NCBI GenBank assembly: GCA_964007475.1
Contig: OZ023273.1
Span: 42,161,525 to 42,225,524 of the forward strand
DNA length: 64,000 bases
Direction: 5' to 3'
Source: Hybos culiciformis
Lineage: Eukaryota; Arthropoda; Insecta; Diptera; Hybotidae
Below, piece by piece: positions 25,908 through 39,164 of this stretch; within the stretch, counting starts at the first letter, position 1; every line of letters starts with the position of its first letter. The notes below the pieces were generated by a model. It worked only from the letters and a program-made list of their open reading frames with translations. It was not told where the DNA came from and made no database searches. A program made the position numbers and the translations under genes.

Positions 25908-26369
25908 CACAGAAAACAATTTGCTCGTACTCATTACGTCAAAAAAGTTCGTTTATGACATTCTCGTTAAGATAACGAAAAATAATGAATAATTACGTTT
26001 TTGTAACGTAAATTTCGTTTATTTTCTTATTACGAACATTTTTTTCATTTTTAGTACTCGTTAAAAAAGTTCGTTATCGTTAAATACGGGAAACAAAAAT
26101 TTCAATCCATACAGAACTTATATTTTCCATTTTACACATTGCCGTAAATTTAGTTCATAGCTCAGTGGCAGAGTTGATGGATTGCAATGACAGTGGTTCG
26201 AAGCCACAAGCGGGCATAAAAAAAATTATTAAAAAAAATTAAATAAAAAAAATATTTAAAAAATAAATAAAAAAAATAGAAACATAAATAAAAAAAATTA
26301 ATAAATAAAAAAAATGAAATAATTTTAACGAATTATTTAGTTATTAGTACAAACAAATTTTTTTCTGTG
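25908..26369. mobile_element. MITE A, copy 1 (462 bp, internally deleted)
   Basis: The left terminus CACAGAAAACAATTTGCTCG at 25908 pairs with AACAAATTTTTTTCTGTG, which ends at 26369. The first 300 bp align almost base for base with copy 2 at 43302-43620. The subterminal part is full of CGTTA/TAACG palindromes. The middle holds a tRNA-like module and an A-rich tail. Relative to copy 2 it lacks about 180 bp (the counterpart of roughly 43861-44020) just before the AACGAATTATTTAGTTATTA block. The flanks are AT on both sides, a possible 2-bp duplication. It has no ORF, so it must be a non-autonomous element. Confidence 0.85.
26149..26215 (+). repeat. tRNA-like module (A box and B box) inside MITE A copy 1
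   Basis: TAGCTCAGTGG at 26158-26168 matches the RNA polymerase III A box. GGTTCGAAGCC at 26195-26205 matches the B box. GCTC/GAGT can form a D-arm-like stem and GTGG-TTCGAAG-CCAC a T-arm with a seven-base loop. The anticodon arm is absent or decayed (the box spacing is short) and the acceptor strands do not pair, so this is not a functional tRNA gene. A-rich sequence follows directly, as in a tRNA-derived SINE. Confidence 0.6.
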
Positions 26370-26808
26370 ATATTAATACGATTTACACACTGAGTCATAA
26401 TTTAAAAGTCATTGTGTTATATTTTTAAAGAAATCTATTTAGGTAAGAATCCGAAGTTTATAGCAATTATAAGTTTTTTACCAAATAAAAAAATTTGTAT
26501 TATCCACTAGCTCTGCCTATTCTGATGAATTTCATTGGATCACTAGATCCTAAACAACAAAAAGTAAAAAAAAAAAAACGGGTAATAAAAACCAACTTTG
26601 TATAATTGCATTATTTTATTAATTATGCTTAATGTTTGGAAATGGGAAAAATATTTATTTTCAGTTTTTAAAATTAAACAAAAAAGGGCATTTATATACT
26701 TTTGAAACTTTTTCAATTTGAGATTTTATTGACTTAAACAATCAAAACGAAAAGAATTTTATTTCAAATCACCGTTTCTTGAACTTTTTATGTGTAGGTA
26801 GTACCGTT

Positions 26809-26827
26809 GTGTACCTACTAGGTACAC
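26809..26827. repeat. 19-bp palindrome
   Basis: GTGTACCTA and its exact reverse complement TAGGTACAC, separated by one base. It could be a protein-binding site or chance; no gene is nearby. Confidence 0.6.
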
Positions 26828-28734
26828 CACGTCTCGGTGAGATTCAGACAATTGTAAAATTTATATTTCAGAAACCGTCGTTTTATTACCAGGAATGAAT
26901 TTCCATACTTTTAAAGTACATATATACAGTATATGTATCATAAAATTGAAAAATAAATTTTTTTTCAACTAACCTTAATTGGATTTAATGCTTTGAATTT
27001 TCGGCCTATAATACGTAATTTAAAATGAATTTCGTATTTTCTATAAAACAATTAAATTCTCCCTATACTTAGTCTTGCTGTATGGTTATAATTTATATAA
27101 AAATAAAATTTAATGAAAATATTTTCACAAAATGTTCTGCAGATAGAAATGACTTATGTGCAGAAAAAAAAAAACAGAAGAAATCCAAGCAAAGGAAAAT
27201 AAATTTATAATAAAATGTAGTAGATTGAGACACACAGCAATAAATTGAATAGAACATGATAAATCGAAATTTTAATTTTCATTTATAATGAAAAATTTTA
27301 AATTTCTTTTATTATCGATATATGAATTCAAATTATCATCTTCATGAGGATATGTTAGAATTTATTTGAAAATAATTTTATCATGTCAGAAAAATAATGC
27401 AATTGATTTAAAAGACACTGTCACATATTTAATTATGAATTTTCTTTACAGATCATTACTTTTCTGTTTTGCTTGATGAAAAAGGAAATTTGTATATAAA
27501 ATATTTCAAGAAAATGTATGCAATAATGGATTTTGTTTCCTTTCGCATTTAAAAGTCTATAATAGAACAAGTTTTCCAGAGAGAAGTTGGGAAAATTGAA
27601 TTCTAAAAAGTACATTTTATTACTTCCTATTAATTAATTTTTAAACAATTTCTTTGAAGTGATACTTTCGGTTTTATTGAACTTTCGTTCAGATTTTTCC
27701 AACAACCGAAAAATATGCCCTTAAATTATAAGTTTTAAAAATTCGAAAACTTTTTTATCAATATTTTAACGGCACAATTTATTGATATTGTTGGTAATGA
27801 TAACTTCAAAGTTGACTCTTAAGAAATTGAAATTTATATATAGTTTTCTAAAGTTAAAATTTCTTTCCGGAAAAGTTCTTCGTACAAAAAAGGAAAAAAA
27901 ATTGGTTTCAATCAAACAAATTATGAACGTAATTTCTTGCGGAATTCAATTTTAAAATAAATTTATGGACAATGGTCTTTGTGTGGTGTTCTATCGATAA
28001 AAAGTAATAGCTTTGTCATCATGTATCAAAAACTTTTCGATTAATAAAGTTTTTCTTTTCCATCTAAGAAGAAAACTTATACACTTTATTTTATGTTTAG
28101 TGGTAAATTTATAAGATGACCAATGACCACATATATTTTATACTATTATTATTTTGTTTATTGGAAAATAATTTAAAAAAATGTCACTTATAAATTTTGA
28201 TGTTCAAAATGAATCTTTTATATCTTTCTTGATTGATGAGTGGTTAAAAAAAATTACTCAAAGTATTTTTCAAAATCATCGTTTATAGATCAAAAATATA
28301 GAATTAAATATTACATCCAATTATAAGGACATTATTAAAAGAAATTTAGAAGTTTTGGCTTTATAAATAATAAAAATAAATAAACACATATATATTGTAC
28401 TTGTCTATTGCAAAATTTTATGTTACGTTTAATATATACATGGTTTATGCTCATTGATCTTTGGGTTAATGTAGATTTTAAGTGAGCATCAATCAATAGC
28501 TTTTTAAAGCAGAACGATTTGTCAATATAAACTGAACTGTATAATATAGATTTTAACACAACATATTCACATATTTCATTAATCCAATAATATATCAATT
28601 TCTGTTTTGTCGTAAATTCGATTAAATTTTAACTTCTCGAGTATTTTAAAATACCGAAGTGACCCTGAGTTGTTTTACAATAAAAAAATCTAAAATCCAA
28701 TTAGAAACATAAGTTTACGTCCTCCTATATTTTT

Positions 28735-29110
28735 GCCGATGTTGTCTTCTCTAAGCCAATTATAATTCGATGCGAGATTTCATGTCGCATCTGAACTTCA
28801 GTTTCGAACTAATCATTCACATGCTTTTTTTTAAATATAGCTATCGAAACACTATGTACTTGAGAAGGAAGCTTAAACAAGAGTACACTATGTCCTACTC
28901 GGCTCTCCTCCGTAGATTTTCCTTGATCTGTACTCTGATTTGCGTATTCAAAGTCAATTTAATACTTTACTTTATTCATGCATAGCTTTGATATTGTGTT
29001 CACATCAGCTGAAAGTTGCACTTGCAATTACAATCGATTGAGATTTAGGATCGACTCCACCACAATCCTCACCCTCAGTGTATATTGACGTGTATTGTCG
29101 ATTTCTTGAA
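28735..29110. other. GC-richer block of unknown origin
   Basis: This block is visibly less A/T-rich than the kilobases around it, a property that elsewhere in the window marks mobile-element remnants. It contains a 71-codon plus-strand frame (28770-28985) with no recognisable family motif, and no terminal repeats that I can see. It may be a decayed transposon or an exon of an unseen gene. Confidence 0.4.
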
Positions 29111-32100
29111 AAATTCTCAAGTTTAACAAAATTTTTAAATTAAATTAAAAATAATAATAAAAAAATATTCATCTTTGAAAAAGCAAAATTCAATAACACA
29201 TTATATTCCATCCAAAAAATAAAAAACCTTAAATTTATTCTCAACACATTAATACCTTAAATATTTTATTGATACGCATAAAATTTATTTGGTAGCAATA
29301 AATTTTACGAATAAAAAAAGAAAAAACAATCAGTGGAAAATTTTATTGAATTTTGTAAAGCATTTTTTTATCGTTTGACATTATTTTCAATAATAATGTA
29401 GAAAAATTTTCTTATGTTTAATAATGCTAACAAAAAAAAAAAAAAGGTAGAAAGAAGGCAAACATTTTTTTTATATTTTCTAAAAAGTTGACATTTTAAA
29501 ATTAAATTCACAAATTCTTAATCTTAACGCAATTTTGAACAAATAAATGTTAACTCATGCTTTTAATGAATGATTATTTTCAATTTCCTTTATAATTTTT
29601 ACATTTTATGTCTCTTCTCTTCTTATGTATTTTTTTATATAATTATATATAAATTTAATGCGTACACTGAGTCTATACATACATATGTAGAAAATAGATT
29701 AATTACATTACAATAAATGTAATTTACAGCACATTAAATTGTTTTTTTAATTAATTTTTTGGATTAATTACGAATATTAAAATATTATTTTATCATTATT
29801 AAAGGAATGAAATTTTCTATCCTAAAAATTTAATTGTAAATTCTGGCATTGAATTTGATTTTCAATTTGGATATACAGATTGTAAAATTTTCCGTCATCT
29901 TTATTGTCATAAAAGAGAGACCCAAAAAATCGGGAAACATGAAAAATCTGAATCAGTCTCATCAAAATTTGAAAAAAAAATTTTTTAGATCAAAAAACTT
30001 GCAAGAAATACCCACGAAAAATTTATAGAAAAAGAAATTGTTCAAATGAGAACTCAACTTCAGTAGTAAGCTCAAGAGTTTAAAGTTTTTTAAAATTATT
30101 TTTGGGATGGAAAATCTCTCTCTTGTAAAATAGAAAACATATGCTTTCATTTTCCCTTCGTCGGTCTGTCAATCCGACATCAGAATGCTTAAAACTAATA
30201 AACTACTTATCCGATAAAGACCATTTGAAAACCGAAATCTCGTTCACTTTCACTTCACCTTAAGATTTGACGAGAATTAATATGTGAGTCGAGGTAGTGT
30301 GTAAGAACTTTAAAAAAATGCTTAGTCCTCGAATGTGTTTGTTGATATCGTTTGGGGAGCTTTTGTTCAGTGCTAAACTAAAGTGTTTTTTTAAAAGTAA
30401 TGGTAATGCATTGAAAATATTTAACTTCACTATACCATTTTGAAAATTTTGAAGAGAATGTGTGTCTCGAAATAAAGCATCGTTCCCTTATTCTGATGAC
30501 TAATTTCATCAGTTCCAGTTGAATTATAAATAAAGATTATAATAAAATAACAAAAATTTCATGAACATCTCGAGAGTACATTTTAAAGAGAAATCTTTCT
30601 ACAGTATACTTAATTCGCAAATAATATTTTAGAAAATTTTTCTCAATGTCCGAAATTAATTTTATTATGACATGTGTAAAAAATTATACATAAAAGAAAA
30701 AAAAAAATCTTATTTTTTTGGTCAGGAAAAACACTACTAATATTAGGATCACGTTCACTAAATTTTTCCCTATTTTAAATATATACATATATAATCAAGA
30801 ATAAGTGTGAAAATTATTACATTTGTGTATGTATATATGTAGTTAACTTAAAAGCATTTTCTTGTTTTTTTTTTTCTTGCACAAAGATTTTTTTTATGTT
30901 TGTTAAATCCAAAAGGCCACTATGAACCATTATTAGAGGATGGTAGTTTTGATTTTTTTTTTGTTTGAGAAATAAAAAAATATGGACATTGGACCATTAA
31001 ATAGAATAAAATTACAGAAGACGAAGAAGAAGAAGAAGAAGAACAAAAAAAGGGAAAGAATAAAAATAATATTTATTACTATTAGTTTTTTATTTTTAAC
31101 TTTTATTTTTTTTATTTTTTTTTTGTAATATTATTAAATCCTTTTTATATTGCTGATTTTTTTTTTTTCAGAGATGGACTTTTTTATTTTATTTTATTTT
31201 TTTTTTTAAATAAGAATTTATATATATTTATTATGCTACATACGTAAGTGTATATATATAACTTTTCAAATAATAATCTTATTTTATATTAAAATAAGAA
31301 AAATAAAATAAAATAAAGAAATTTATTTTTATTTCTGTATAATATTGTATTCTTTTAATAAAATTGAAATAAATTTTAAAATAAAACTTTTAACATTTTC
31401 ATATGCTTGGCATTATGTTCGAGGAAATATTACTTGTCAGCTTAATAAGGACAAAAATAAAAAGTGTACAACATATAAATACAAGTATTATTGTATAACT
31501 ATGTTTGTATATATACGTTATTATTCCTAGACAAATTATAATCAGAAGAAAGGGGAAAATAAAAATTTGGTGATCTAATAAAAAAATCTAATGAAGTAAT
31601 ATTAATTTTTGTCTACATTCGTTATTAAAGTTTAAATGCTAAATAATTTTTTCTATCATTTTTTGACAAACTTTTTAATATTAAAATTATGAGCTTTGAT
31701 TTACACAGCAAATGGACGACAGCAGCGTTAAGTTTTTGGAATTTTATTATTCATTCAAAATTCAAATAAACAATATAAAATTGTAATAACTAAATAAAAA
31801 TTATCTTGGTTTGTATTTTTTTCGGTTATATTTTCTTTATATTAATCTTTTTTTTTTTATTAATTATTTTTGCGGAAAACCAAATTTTCTATAGGGAACT
31901 GGAAAAGCGCGTCATTTTTCAGTTGAAAGTATTAATCAAAATCAACAATTCTTCATGATTTTTTTATTTATTTTTGTTTTATTTATATAATTTTTCAATA
32001 TTTTATTCCATTTAATCGTTTTAGAGGTCTTTTATTCTCTTCATCTCAAATATTATGTATACACATAATACATTAATATTAATTTATTATAATGTTTTAT

Positions 32101-34721
32101 TTAATCTTAATATAGTTAATATTTTATTGTTAAGGAAATTTGTTAAAAGCCTGTATTTAAGTATACCTATGTTAAAAACTACACTTAAAATTTCTCAGCT
32201 CAAATTTAATTTAGTTATTTTATGATGAACAACAACATTGATTGACAGCTTGAGCCAGCAATCTTCAAATTAAATAATAATGGTTAACTGAAATTAATTA
32301 AGATAAATTTTAATAATGATGCGGTTATCGCAGTTTGCATGTAAATTGGAAAGTCGTCATTAGTAAAAAAAATTCAATGGATTTCAGTATCTATATTATA
32401 ATATATAAACATTGTTTATATACTTATAATATATAAACATTGCTTAGTTTAGATAGAAAATAAGTCGCAGAAGATTGGTAATAAAAAGTAAAATTACTGT
32501 GCCATGCCATGCCGCGCCATACAATCAATACGATTGAACGTATAGTACATATTTAAAACATATAGTGTGTATGGAGAGTTAGTTTCGTTTTGTAAAACTA
32601 TTATAAATACAATATTGTTTTTTTTCTTATACATACATCTGGGCAAGGAAAAGGATTCTGGGTATGCAAATGATGATCGTTAAAGTCTAATAAAATAGTG
32701 GAAAATTCATGTGAATAAGAAAGCTAATAGAATATAAAGAATAAAATTTTTGGAATATGTTTTTAGAATTGTAAGCACTAATAAAGTTTATATTTCGATG
32801 AACTTCTTGCCATTTGTCTGTAATGCACATGTTAAGCGCCTTTTTTTTTAAACTTAGTTTCTGAACACTAAAAGTTCTTCTAAAATATTGCCGTGCGGCT
32901 CGAGGTGCACTGGACATCATTATATACAATTTTTTAATAGTAAACTTATTTTAAGTAATTTTAGAAATTTATTTTAAATTTCAGTAAACTTAATTTAAGA
33001 ATAAATTTTATTTTTAATCAAAAGTATAATAGTTAAATAATCATATCAAACATCGAGTTTTTTCCTTAAAAATTTATGGTCTTTTTGTTGGCCCCTTCTA
33101 ACCATAACAAAAAATCTTATTTCGTGAATAATATACAAAAGGTATTTTTTTTAATAATCAATAAAGAATCCCATTCCTTTTTGGAAATTTTTGGTAAACC
33201 TTAAGAAATAAAAATATCACTTGTAAAAGGTAAAAGGTAAAAATATTTAACCTAATTAGATTTATTTTTTATTTTGAATTGGGAGTTTTTTAAGAGTTCT
33301 TTTTTTTTTTGGCCACAACATCTTTATTTAAATTTTGAAACCTATTGATCTTATAAACTAATGTCCACTTATTTACAGCATTTTACACTCTTATATCAAA
33401 AATATAGTTGATTTAGTTTTATTTCTTTTTTTAAACAAATTAAATTATTGTGATAATTTAAATATCTCTTGCAAAATAAGGACATATAATGAAAATTTAT
33501 GTAGTGTAATTTTGTATTTATGTTTGATGTTCTATACAACACACATTAGTGGGGAAAATTAATTTCTAATGCAAGAGTGGATCCAATCAATCCGACAATA
33601 AGCTGAATAAGCTTTCTTATATTTCTATTAAAATAAAATATTGTTTCATCCCCTAAGGTTGTAAAGACCTTAGATTTCTGCTGTTGTTATAACGATATTT
33701 GTAAATTAAACGATGTAACGTCATTATTTAACAAACTTGTTTATATGGACAAAAAATCACACTTATATTTATACCTATACAGTTAGTCAAATAAATCTTA
33801 ACACTAAAGATAAAATGTATATACAAACTTTTGATCATGTTAAGTTAAGAATTTGGCTAATGTAAGTAAATGTGATTTGTTTTAATTTCTTAAATTAAGC
33901 TAGCATTTCAATAAAATATATACAATATTTCTATGTAGGAACATTAAACTTATTATTTCTACATTAAAAACTGAAAAAAAAAAAACTTAACAAAAATATT
34001 GAAATAAAAGCTCAGATTATCAAAATTTCAAATTTAAGAAAAAAGAAAGCATTTTTTTATCTTTATGTTGTGGTTGCCTTTTTGAATTCAAAAGACCGAA
34101 ATAATTTTAAATTAGAAGATATCCTTTGAAAATGATAAAATAAAAAAATATTATTATGTAAAAAGCTAAAAAACTAATTTAAAAAGAAGATTCGTTTTTT
34201 TTTTTTTAAGGAAATGTCAAATGCAAAAAGGATATTTCTATCTTGTATTAATTTTTATGAATTAGACTTTTAAAAACATAATCAAAATATAATATTTATG
34301 TTAAGTGGTTTCCCAAATTGAGATAATATGTATATTTGGAAAACAAAATTAGTTATATAAAAATTAAAAATTTCTTTCTTATAATTCTATGTATATGTTT
34401 CTTATTATAGTTAATAATATCAATTTTATTTGAATATATATGTTAATTATAATAATGATTTTAATGGGAATGAAAAATTTTTAGAAATTAAGTTTTGTGC
34501 TATTTAAATTGTGAAGCGTATTGCACCATGAATTTTGTGAATAATAATTTGGGTTTTAGTAGAGCAACAAATGAACAAAACTTTCAGAATTTAGCTTACT
34601 GCGATAACCAATTAGATCTGTGATGATAGTTATATTATGATACGTAAAAGATTTCAATGGGGATATGTTCATGTTGGAGCTGTTATACATCTTAAAACTG
34701 TATAAATTCAATATACTATAA

Positions 34722-35172
34722 CAGCGTTTCTCAACCTTTCTACTATTGCGACCTATAAAATATGAATACAAAATAACGCGACCCTCAATCTGAAAAATAA
34801 CGCGACGAAATCTGAAAAATTTAATGACAAGCTAAGTACTTCTAGAAAGACACCTTTAAAATGTTTTATTTATTTTTATTTTAACGACTTATAATATGTT
34901 GTTGACACATTCATTTGATAATTAATTTTTTTTCGTTCGATTTGTTTAAAGCGAATGAATTTTAAAAGCTGTTTTATTATTATCAATCTAAAAACAGAGC
35001 AATCTGTTAGAAAATAGATGTATAGATTAATTCTTCTTACATAATCAAAATATTTTATTATTTTTGAAAAAATATATGTAGCATTTGTAATAGAATTTTT
35101 CCATTAAAACGATCCATTGAAAATCTTTCGCGACCCAAATTCGGGTCGCCACCCTAAGGTTGAGAAACACTG
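34722..35172. mobile_element. hAT-type MITE with perfect 8-bp target duplication
   Basis: Termini are CAGCGTTTCTCAACCTT at the left and AAGGTTGAGAAACACTG at the right (one mismatch). TACTATAA flanks it exactly on both sides (34714-34721 and 35173-35180). An 8-bp duplication and CA..TG ends are diagnostic of hAT transposition. Subterminal GCGACCC/GGGTCGC motifs recall the SPIN group. The 451-bp length and lack of any ORF make it non-autonomous. The intact duplication suggests a fairly young insertion. Confidence 0.93.
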
Positions 35173-36212
35173 TACTATAACATACTTTTGCGTTTTGCGT
35201 TTACATAGTAAAATAAAAACCAATGAATATTTATTAAATTAAATTTTTCATCAAAAATATACTGTACTTGCAATTAAAATTAATTTAGTTTTTATTACTT
35301 TAACGCGATGCATTAACATAATCTTTATTCAAAAGGATGTTCGTTTTATAATATAGAATATATATATAGTTTAACTACCCAGACGGGATTGCGACTATTT
35401 TTGCATTCAAAGAATTGAAATTTATTGGGCAGTTCTAAAGCATTATAGTGCAGGTCGAACAGTGAACAATTAATTCCGTATTTTTTCTTTGGAAACCAGT
35501 TTAAAGAAGATACATTTTTTTATTCATTAGTTTGGATCGTGATTTATAATATTTAGGGGAAAACTAAAATATTTTTGCTAATTTTTTGGGAATTCAACGT
35601 TGCATAAAAGTTATAAATAAAAAAATAATACAAAAATGTATTTTGTATTTTAATTTGTACTCAATTTATTTATTTTTTTTTTGTTCTTGATTTAATAAGT
35701 TTCTTTACCTCAATTTTGTGAAATAAAAAATTACTTTGATTTGTATCTTAACACGTTTGCGAACCCTCTTCATTTTATAGTAATTTTTTTTTATTCTAAA
35801 TATGTACATTTTTTTTTTTACTCTATATTTTATACTATCCATTAAAAAGCTTCTCGACACTTTGTCTAAAATTGTTACATAACACATTTTGAATAATTTA
35901 GAAAAAGAAAACTGTTATGTTAGGTAAACTTTAAAAAAATAATTTATCATGGATATACAAAGATGAGTTCTAAGGGTTCTCAGAGAATTAAAAATTACAA
36001 TATGATTGAAAATATAGAAAATTGATCCAAATTTTATATTTTTTTCCTTTTCAAACATGTTCAAAATATTTTTGTGTTGTTTTAAAAAATTGGTTCTTAT
36101 AAAAGATATGCTGTTTTCGAAAAAAAATGTTATTAAAAACAAAATCAATTTTTTTTTGATCAAAAGATACGGACTATTCATTAGCACTAGCAGTGGAATA
36201 TAATATAGTTAC
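35173..36212. other. A/T-rich intergenic DNA
   Basis: No gene is supported. Two minus-strand frames of 60 and 90 codons (35705-35887, 35915-36187) are low-complexity Lys/Phe/Ile translations of A/T-rich DNA. Confidence 0.55.
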
Positions 36213-36308
36213 AGAATATAATATAGCCACTTATTTATATAATATAGAATATAATATAGCCACTTATTTATATAATATAGAATATAATAAAGCCACTTAT
36301 TTATATAC
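36213..36308. repeat. 33-bp tandem repeat, about three copies
   Basis: GCCACTTATT recurs at 36226, 36259 and 36292 with an exact period of 33, separated by ATATAATATAGAATATAATA-type spacers. Its reverse complement AATAAGTGGC occurs once, at 36898-36907, beyond the right end of the neighbouring inverted-repeat element. The repeats may therefore be a multiplied terminal or subterminal repeat of a larger element. Confidence 0.85.
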
Positions 36309-36333
36309 AAAAAAAAAAATTCATGTTTTGATG

Positions 36334-36882
36334 AGTGCCGGGCGAAATTTTGTTCCAATGAACCTAAAAATAGTCCCCACCAAATAACATTGTTAACCCG
36401 TCCCGCTGAAATTTTGAAAAAATGTCGTAGGACTCGTAGATTCTGCTAACAGAAAATTTTTTGAACAAAAAATAAATAATTTATGAAGTTTAGCGAGTCC
36501 GGAATAATGATTTTTCGATTTTTTAGATTATTTTTATAACTCGTAAAGAAATATTTCTAGTACTCAACCAGAGAAGTCTTGGAACAACGTTTCTGCCCGG
36601 AAATTCAAACTTTAAAAAATAATTAGTATTAGGACTTTGTATTTACAAATATAGTATTGTAATAATTTGAAAATCTTATTTGATGTTATATCCAAAAAAT
36701 TAAATTAAGTAAAGAGTAATTTTATGACACTGTGTAACGCTCAAATGAATGAAAAAACGAAAAAAAAGAATTCTAGTAAAATATAGGAAAATCTAACCGC
36801 CAAGCGGGTCGTTTTAATGGTATCCAATTGAGCTAAAATTTTTGTGGGCATGGTTTTAAGATATAATATTCCGCCCGGCACT
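36334..36882. mobile_element. Inverted-repeat element, 549 bp, unclassified
   Basis: Perfect 11-bp terminal inverted repeats AGTGCCGGGCG and CGCCCGGCACT bound a block that is less A/T-rich than its flanks (CCCGTCCCGCTGAAATTTTG, GTCGTAGGACTCGTAGATTC). There is no ORF and no flanking duplication at this inner boundary. With the outer GCCACTTATT/AATAAGTGGC pair the full element could span about 36213-36907. Confidence 0.65.
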
Positions 36883-36907
36883 CCCAAAAAAAATCAAAAT
36901 AAGTGGC

Positions 36908-39164
36908 ACCCTAATGGACACCTATACTACGTTCTTCGTACTTTTTTTTTTATTTTTTACCATCAATAATAATCTATATAACTAAACATAATATAATACA
37001 TAGTTTCAGATTTTTTTATTTTTATTTTTTTGTAAGAAATAATTTAACACCTTTACACAAATTTTTTTTCAACTATAATACATTTTTTTAAAATTGATAT
37101 TCTACTTTATTTAAGAAATAAAAAAAAAAAAACAAAAGGAAAAAGAATATCTATCGAAAGTTTTAACTTTTTGTGTATCTTTGTTTTTTATTTTTTTTTT
37201 CTCTACAGAAAAGTTGTATGTATTTTTTTTTTTATCCCCTGTTGACTTTAGATATTTTTCATTTTGATTGATTATCAAAGGATTTAAAGAATAATGACTT
37301 TTATTTTTTTTTTTATTTGTTTTTTTTTGCTACTGAAAGATGGTTGAATTTAAATATACATACATATATACATAACTTTTCTTTTTTTGGTTTCTGTCAA
37401 TGTAGCAGAATAAAAAAATAAATAAATAGTTCCAAAAAAACAACAATTTTTTATTGAAAAATTTTTATTGAAAAATTTTCAGGTTTAAATAAAAAAAAAT
37501 ATTTGCAAATTGATCGTATTAAAAGTTAATTAACAACATAACAAGACTTTTTGATTCTCTGAAAATTAGTAGTATTTTTTTGGAAAATTTTTGGAATTTA
37601 TTGAAATATTATAAATTAATTTTTTTATTTCCATTAAATATGTTGCTATAATATTCACTTTAGATTTTGTACCGACTAGAGGTTTGTTTTCGGATACTTA
37701 GATAGTTGTTTCTTAAATAGTGTTCTTGGAATGTTATAAAATTTTTATTAACTCTTCTTCAATCAGTTTGTTGTTTTAGAGGTGATAGTGACAAAAAATA
37801 CCCTAGTATTCCTAGAGTAGGCTGTAACAAAACAGAACATCCTTAATTTAGCTTTACTTAGGCAAAATAAATAGTTAGAAATTTTATTTTCTTTTTTTAT
37901 ACTCATATTTTTTTTAAAATAAAAAATCTAATTTTTTAGAAAAAATAATATTACTTCAATTAAATTTTTCTTTCATCTAAAAGTTTTATTATTATTGTGA
38001 AAATATTTATATGTTACATAAAATCGTTACAAAGTTATCCACTTTTTAGTATTGTGAATAATCTTTACTTATACCATATGATTAGCTACTGATAACTTTT
38101 GTTCTGAACAGAATATTAGTTATTTTTGTTTTTATACAAAATATTGCGCGCAAATTTCTATAAATTTCAATATTTTGGAAAAAATTTCAACAAAACTTTA
38201 AATAAATTATTTTTTTTATTAAAATGTCTTAATCGTTTTTTAAATGAGTTTGCGAAATCACTATTACTTAATTTTTGAAATTCTAAAGGTACATTTTTAG
38301 TATGTAAGATGTGAGCCCCCAAATAATCAATATGGCATTTATCCTTGAAACCGAAGTTCCGTGTATATAAATTATCACGTTTTGGAACCTCAATAATATA
38401 TATAAAGATTACTACGATTTGATGCAGCAGTAATCTATAGATATGAATTATTTTGTATATTATGGTTTTTCATATGGATTAATGTCACATAGTTTATTTC
38501 ATGGGGCCGTAAGTATACATTATACATTTATATACATTTTAAACGTAAGTACAATATATACCAGAAAATAAATTAATTTTTTGTCAATTTAAATTCGTAT
38601 TTTGTGAATGATTTTCTTGAATGAATTTCAATTTTTATAAATAAAGTTATGGGTTGGGTACATGGAAAATAAATGTTTTAGCTGTTTTTTTTTTTTTTTT
38701 TGAATCTTTTTTCCCTAAATTTTTTTTAATACAAATTTTTTCTTTTATTAATTTTATTTTTGTTTTAACATTTTTCTTATATAAAATAGATTTCTGGAAA
38801 GCGTTAAGGAATAATAAAAAAAAGTTAAATTCCTAATGGAACAATAATTTTCATACCTTTTCGTATAAAACTTTAGTCAGCAAAATTCTGCTCAGAATAT
38901 CAATTAGATTTTTTCGATAATTTTTTTTACTTTTTTATTAAAGTTAAAAAAAAAGGTATTGAAAATTTTTTTTTATAATATACGAAAATTTTTCAAGAAT
39001 AATAATTTTTTGATGATATTCGATGTTAAAAATTTTTACCCAAAATTCGTTTCTTCGTACCTGTTTAAGAACTTGTTTAAGAAATTCTTTGTTAAATAAT
39101 ATTCAGTGCAATATCAAAAATGGCTTTTTGGGTTGTTAATTCGCCCTAGTATGTTATATAAATG
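36908..39164. other. A/T-rich intergenic DNA
   Basis: Long T runs at 37189-37200, 37302-37312 and 38683-38701. No coding signal or recognisable repeat is seen. Confidence 0.55.

Larger units (their letters stand above)
26370..34721. other. A/T-rich intergenic DNA, no gene supported
   Basis: Mostly featureless, with homopolymer runs, a GAAGAA tract near 31020-31042 and a 19-bp palindrome at 26809-26827. A GC-richer block at 28735-29110 and a patch at 30150-30300 stand out and may be decayed repeats. A 29-bp sequence ending in ATATATAAACATTG is partly duplicated around 32395-32441. Confidence 0.55.

Noticed and set aside
26149..26215. Functional tRNA gene
   Set aside because: The acceptor strands do not pair and the anticodon arm is missing or decayed, so it is only tRNA-derived.
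32687..32929. Minus-strand 80-codon frame starting MYIMMSSAPRAARQYF
   Set aside because: Only the first 20 residues look protein-like; the rest is typical translated A/T-rich DNA, with no motif or splice evidence.
36193..36387. 64-codon ORF with repeated YNIATYLYNIE
   Set aside because: A reading of the 33-bp tandem repeat (11 codons per unit) that runs into the inverted-repeat element; no sign of a gene.
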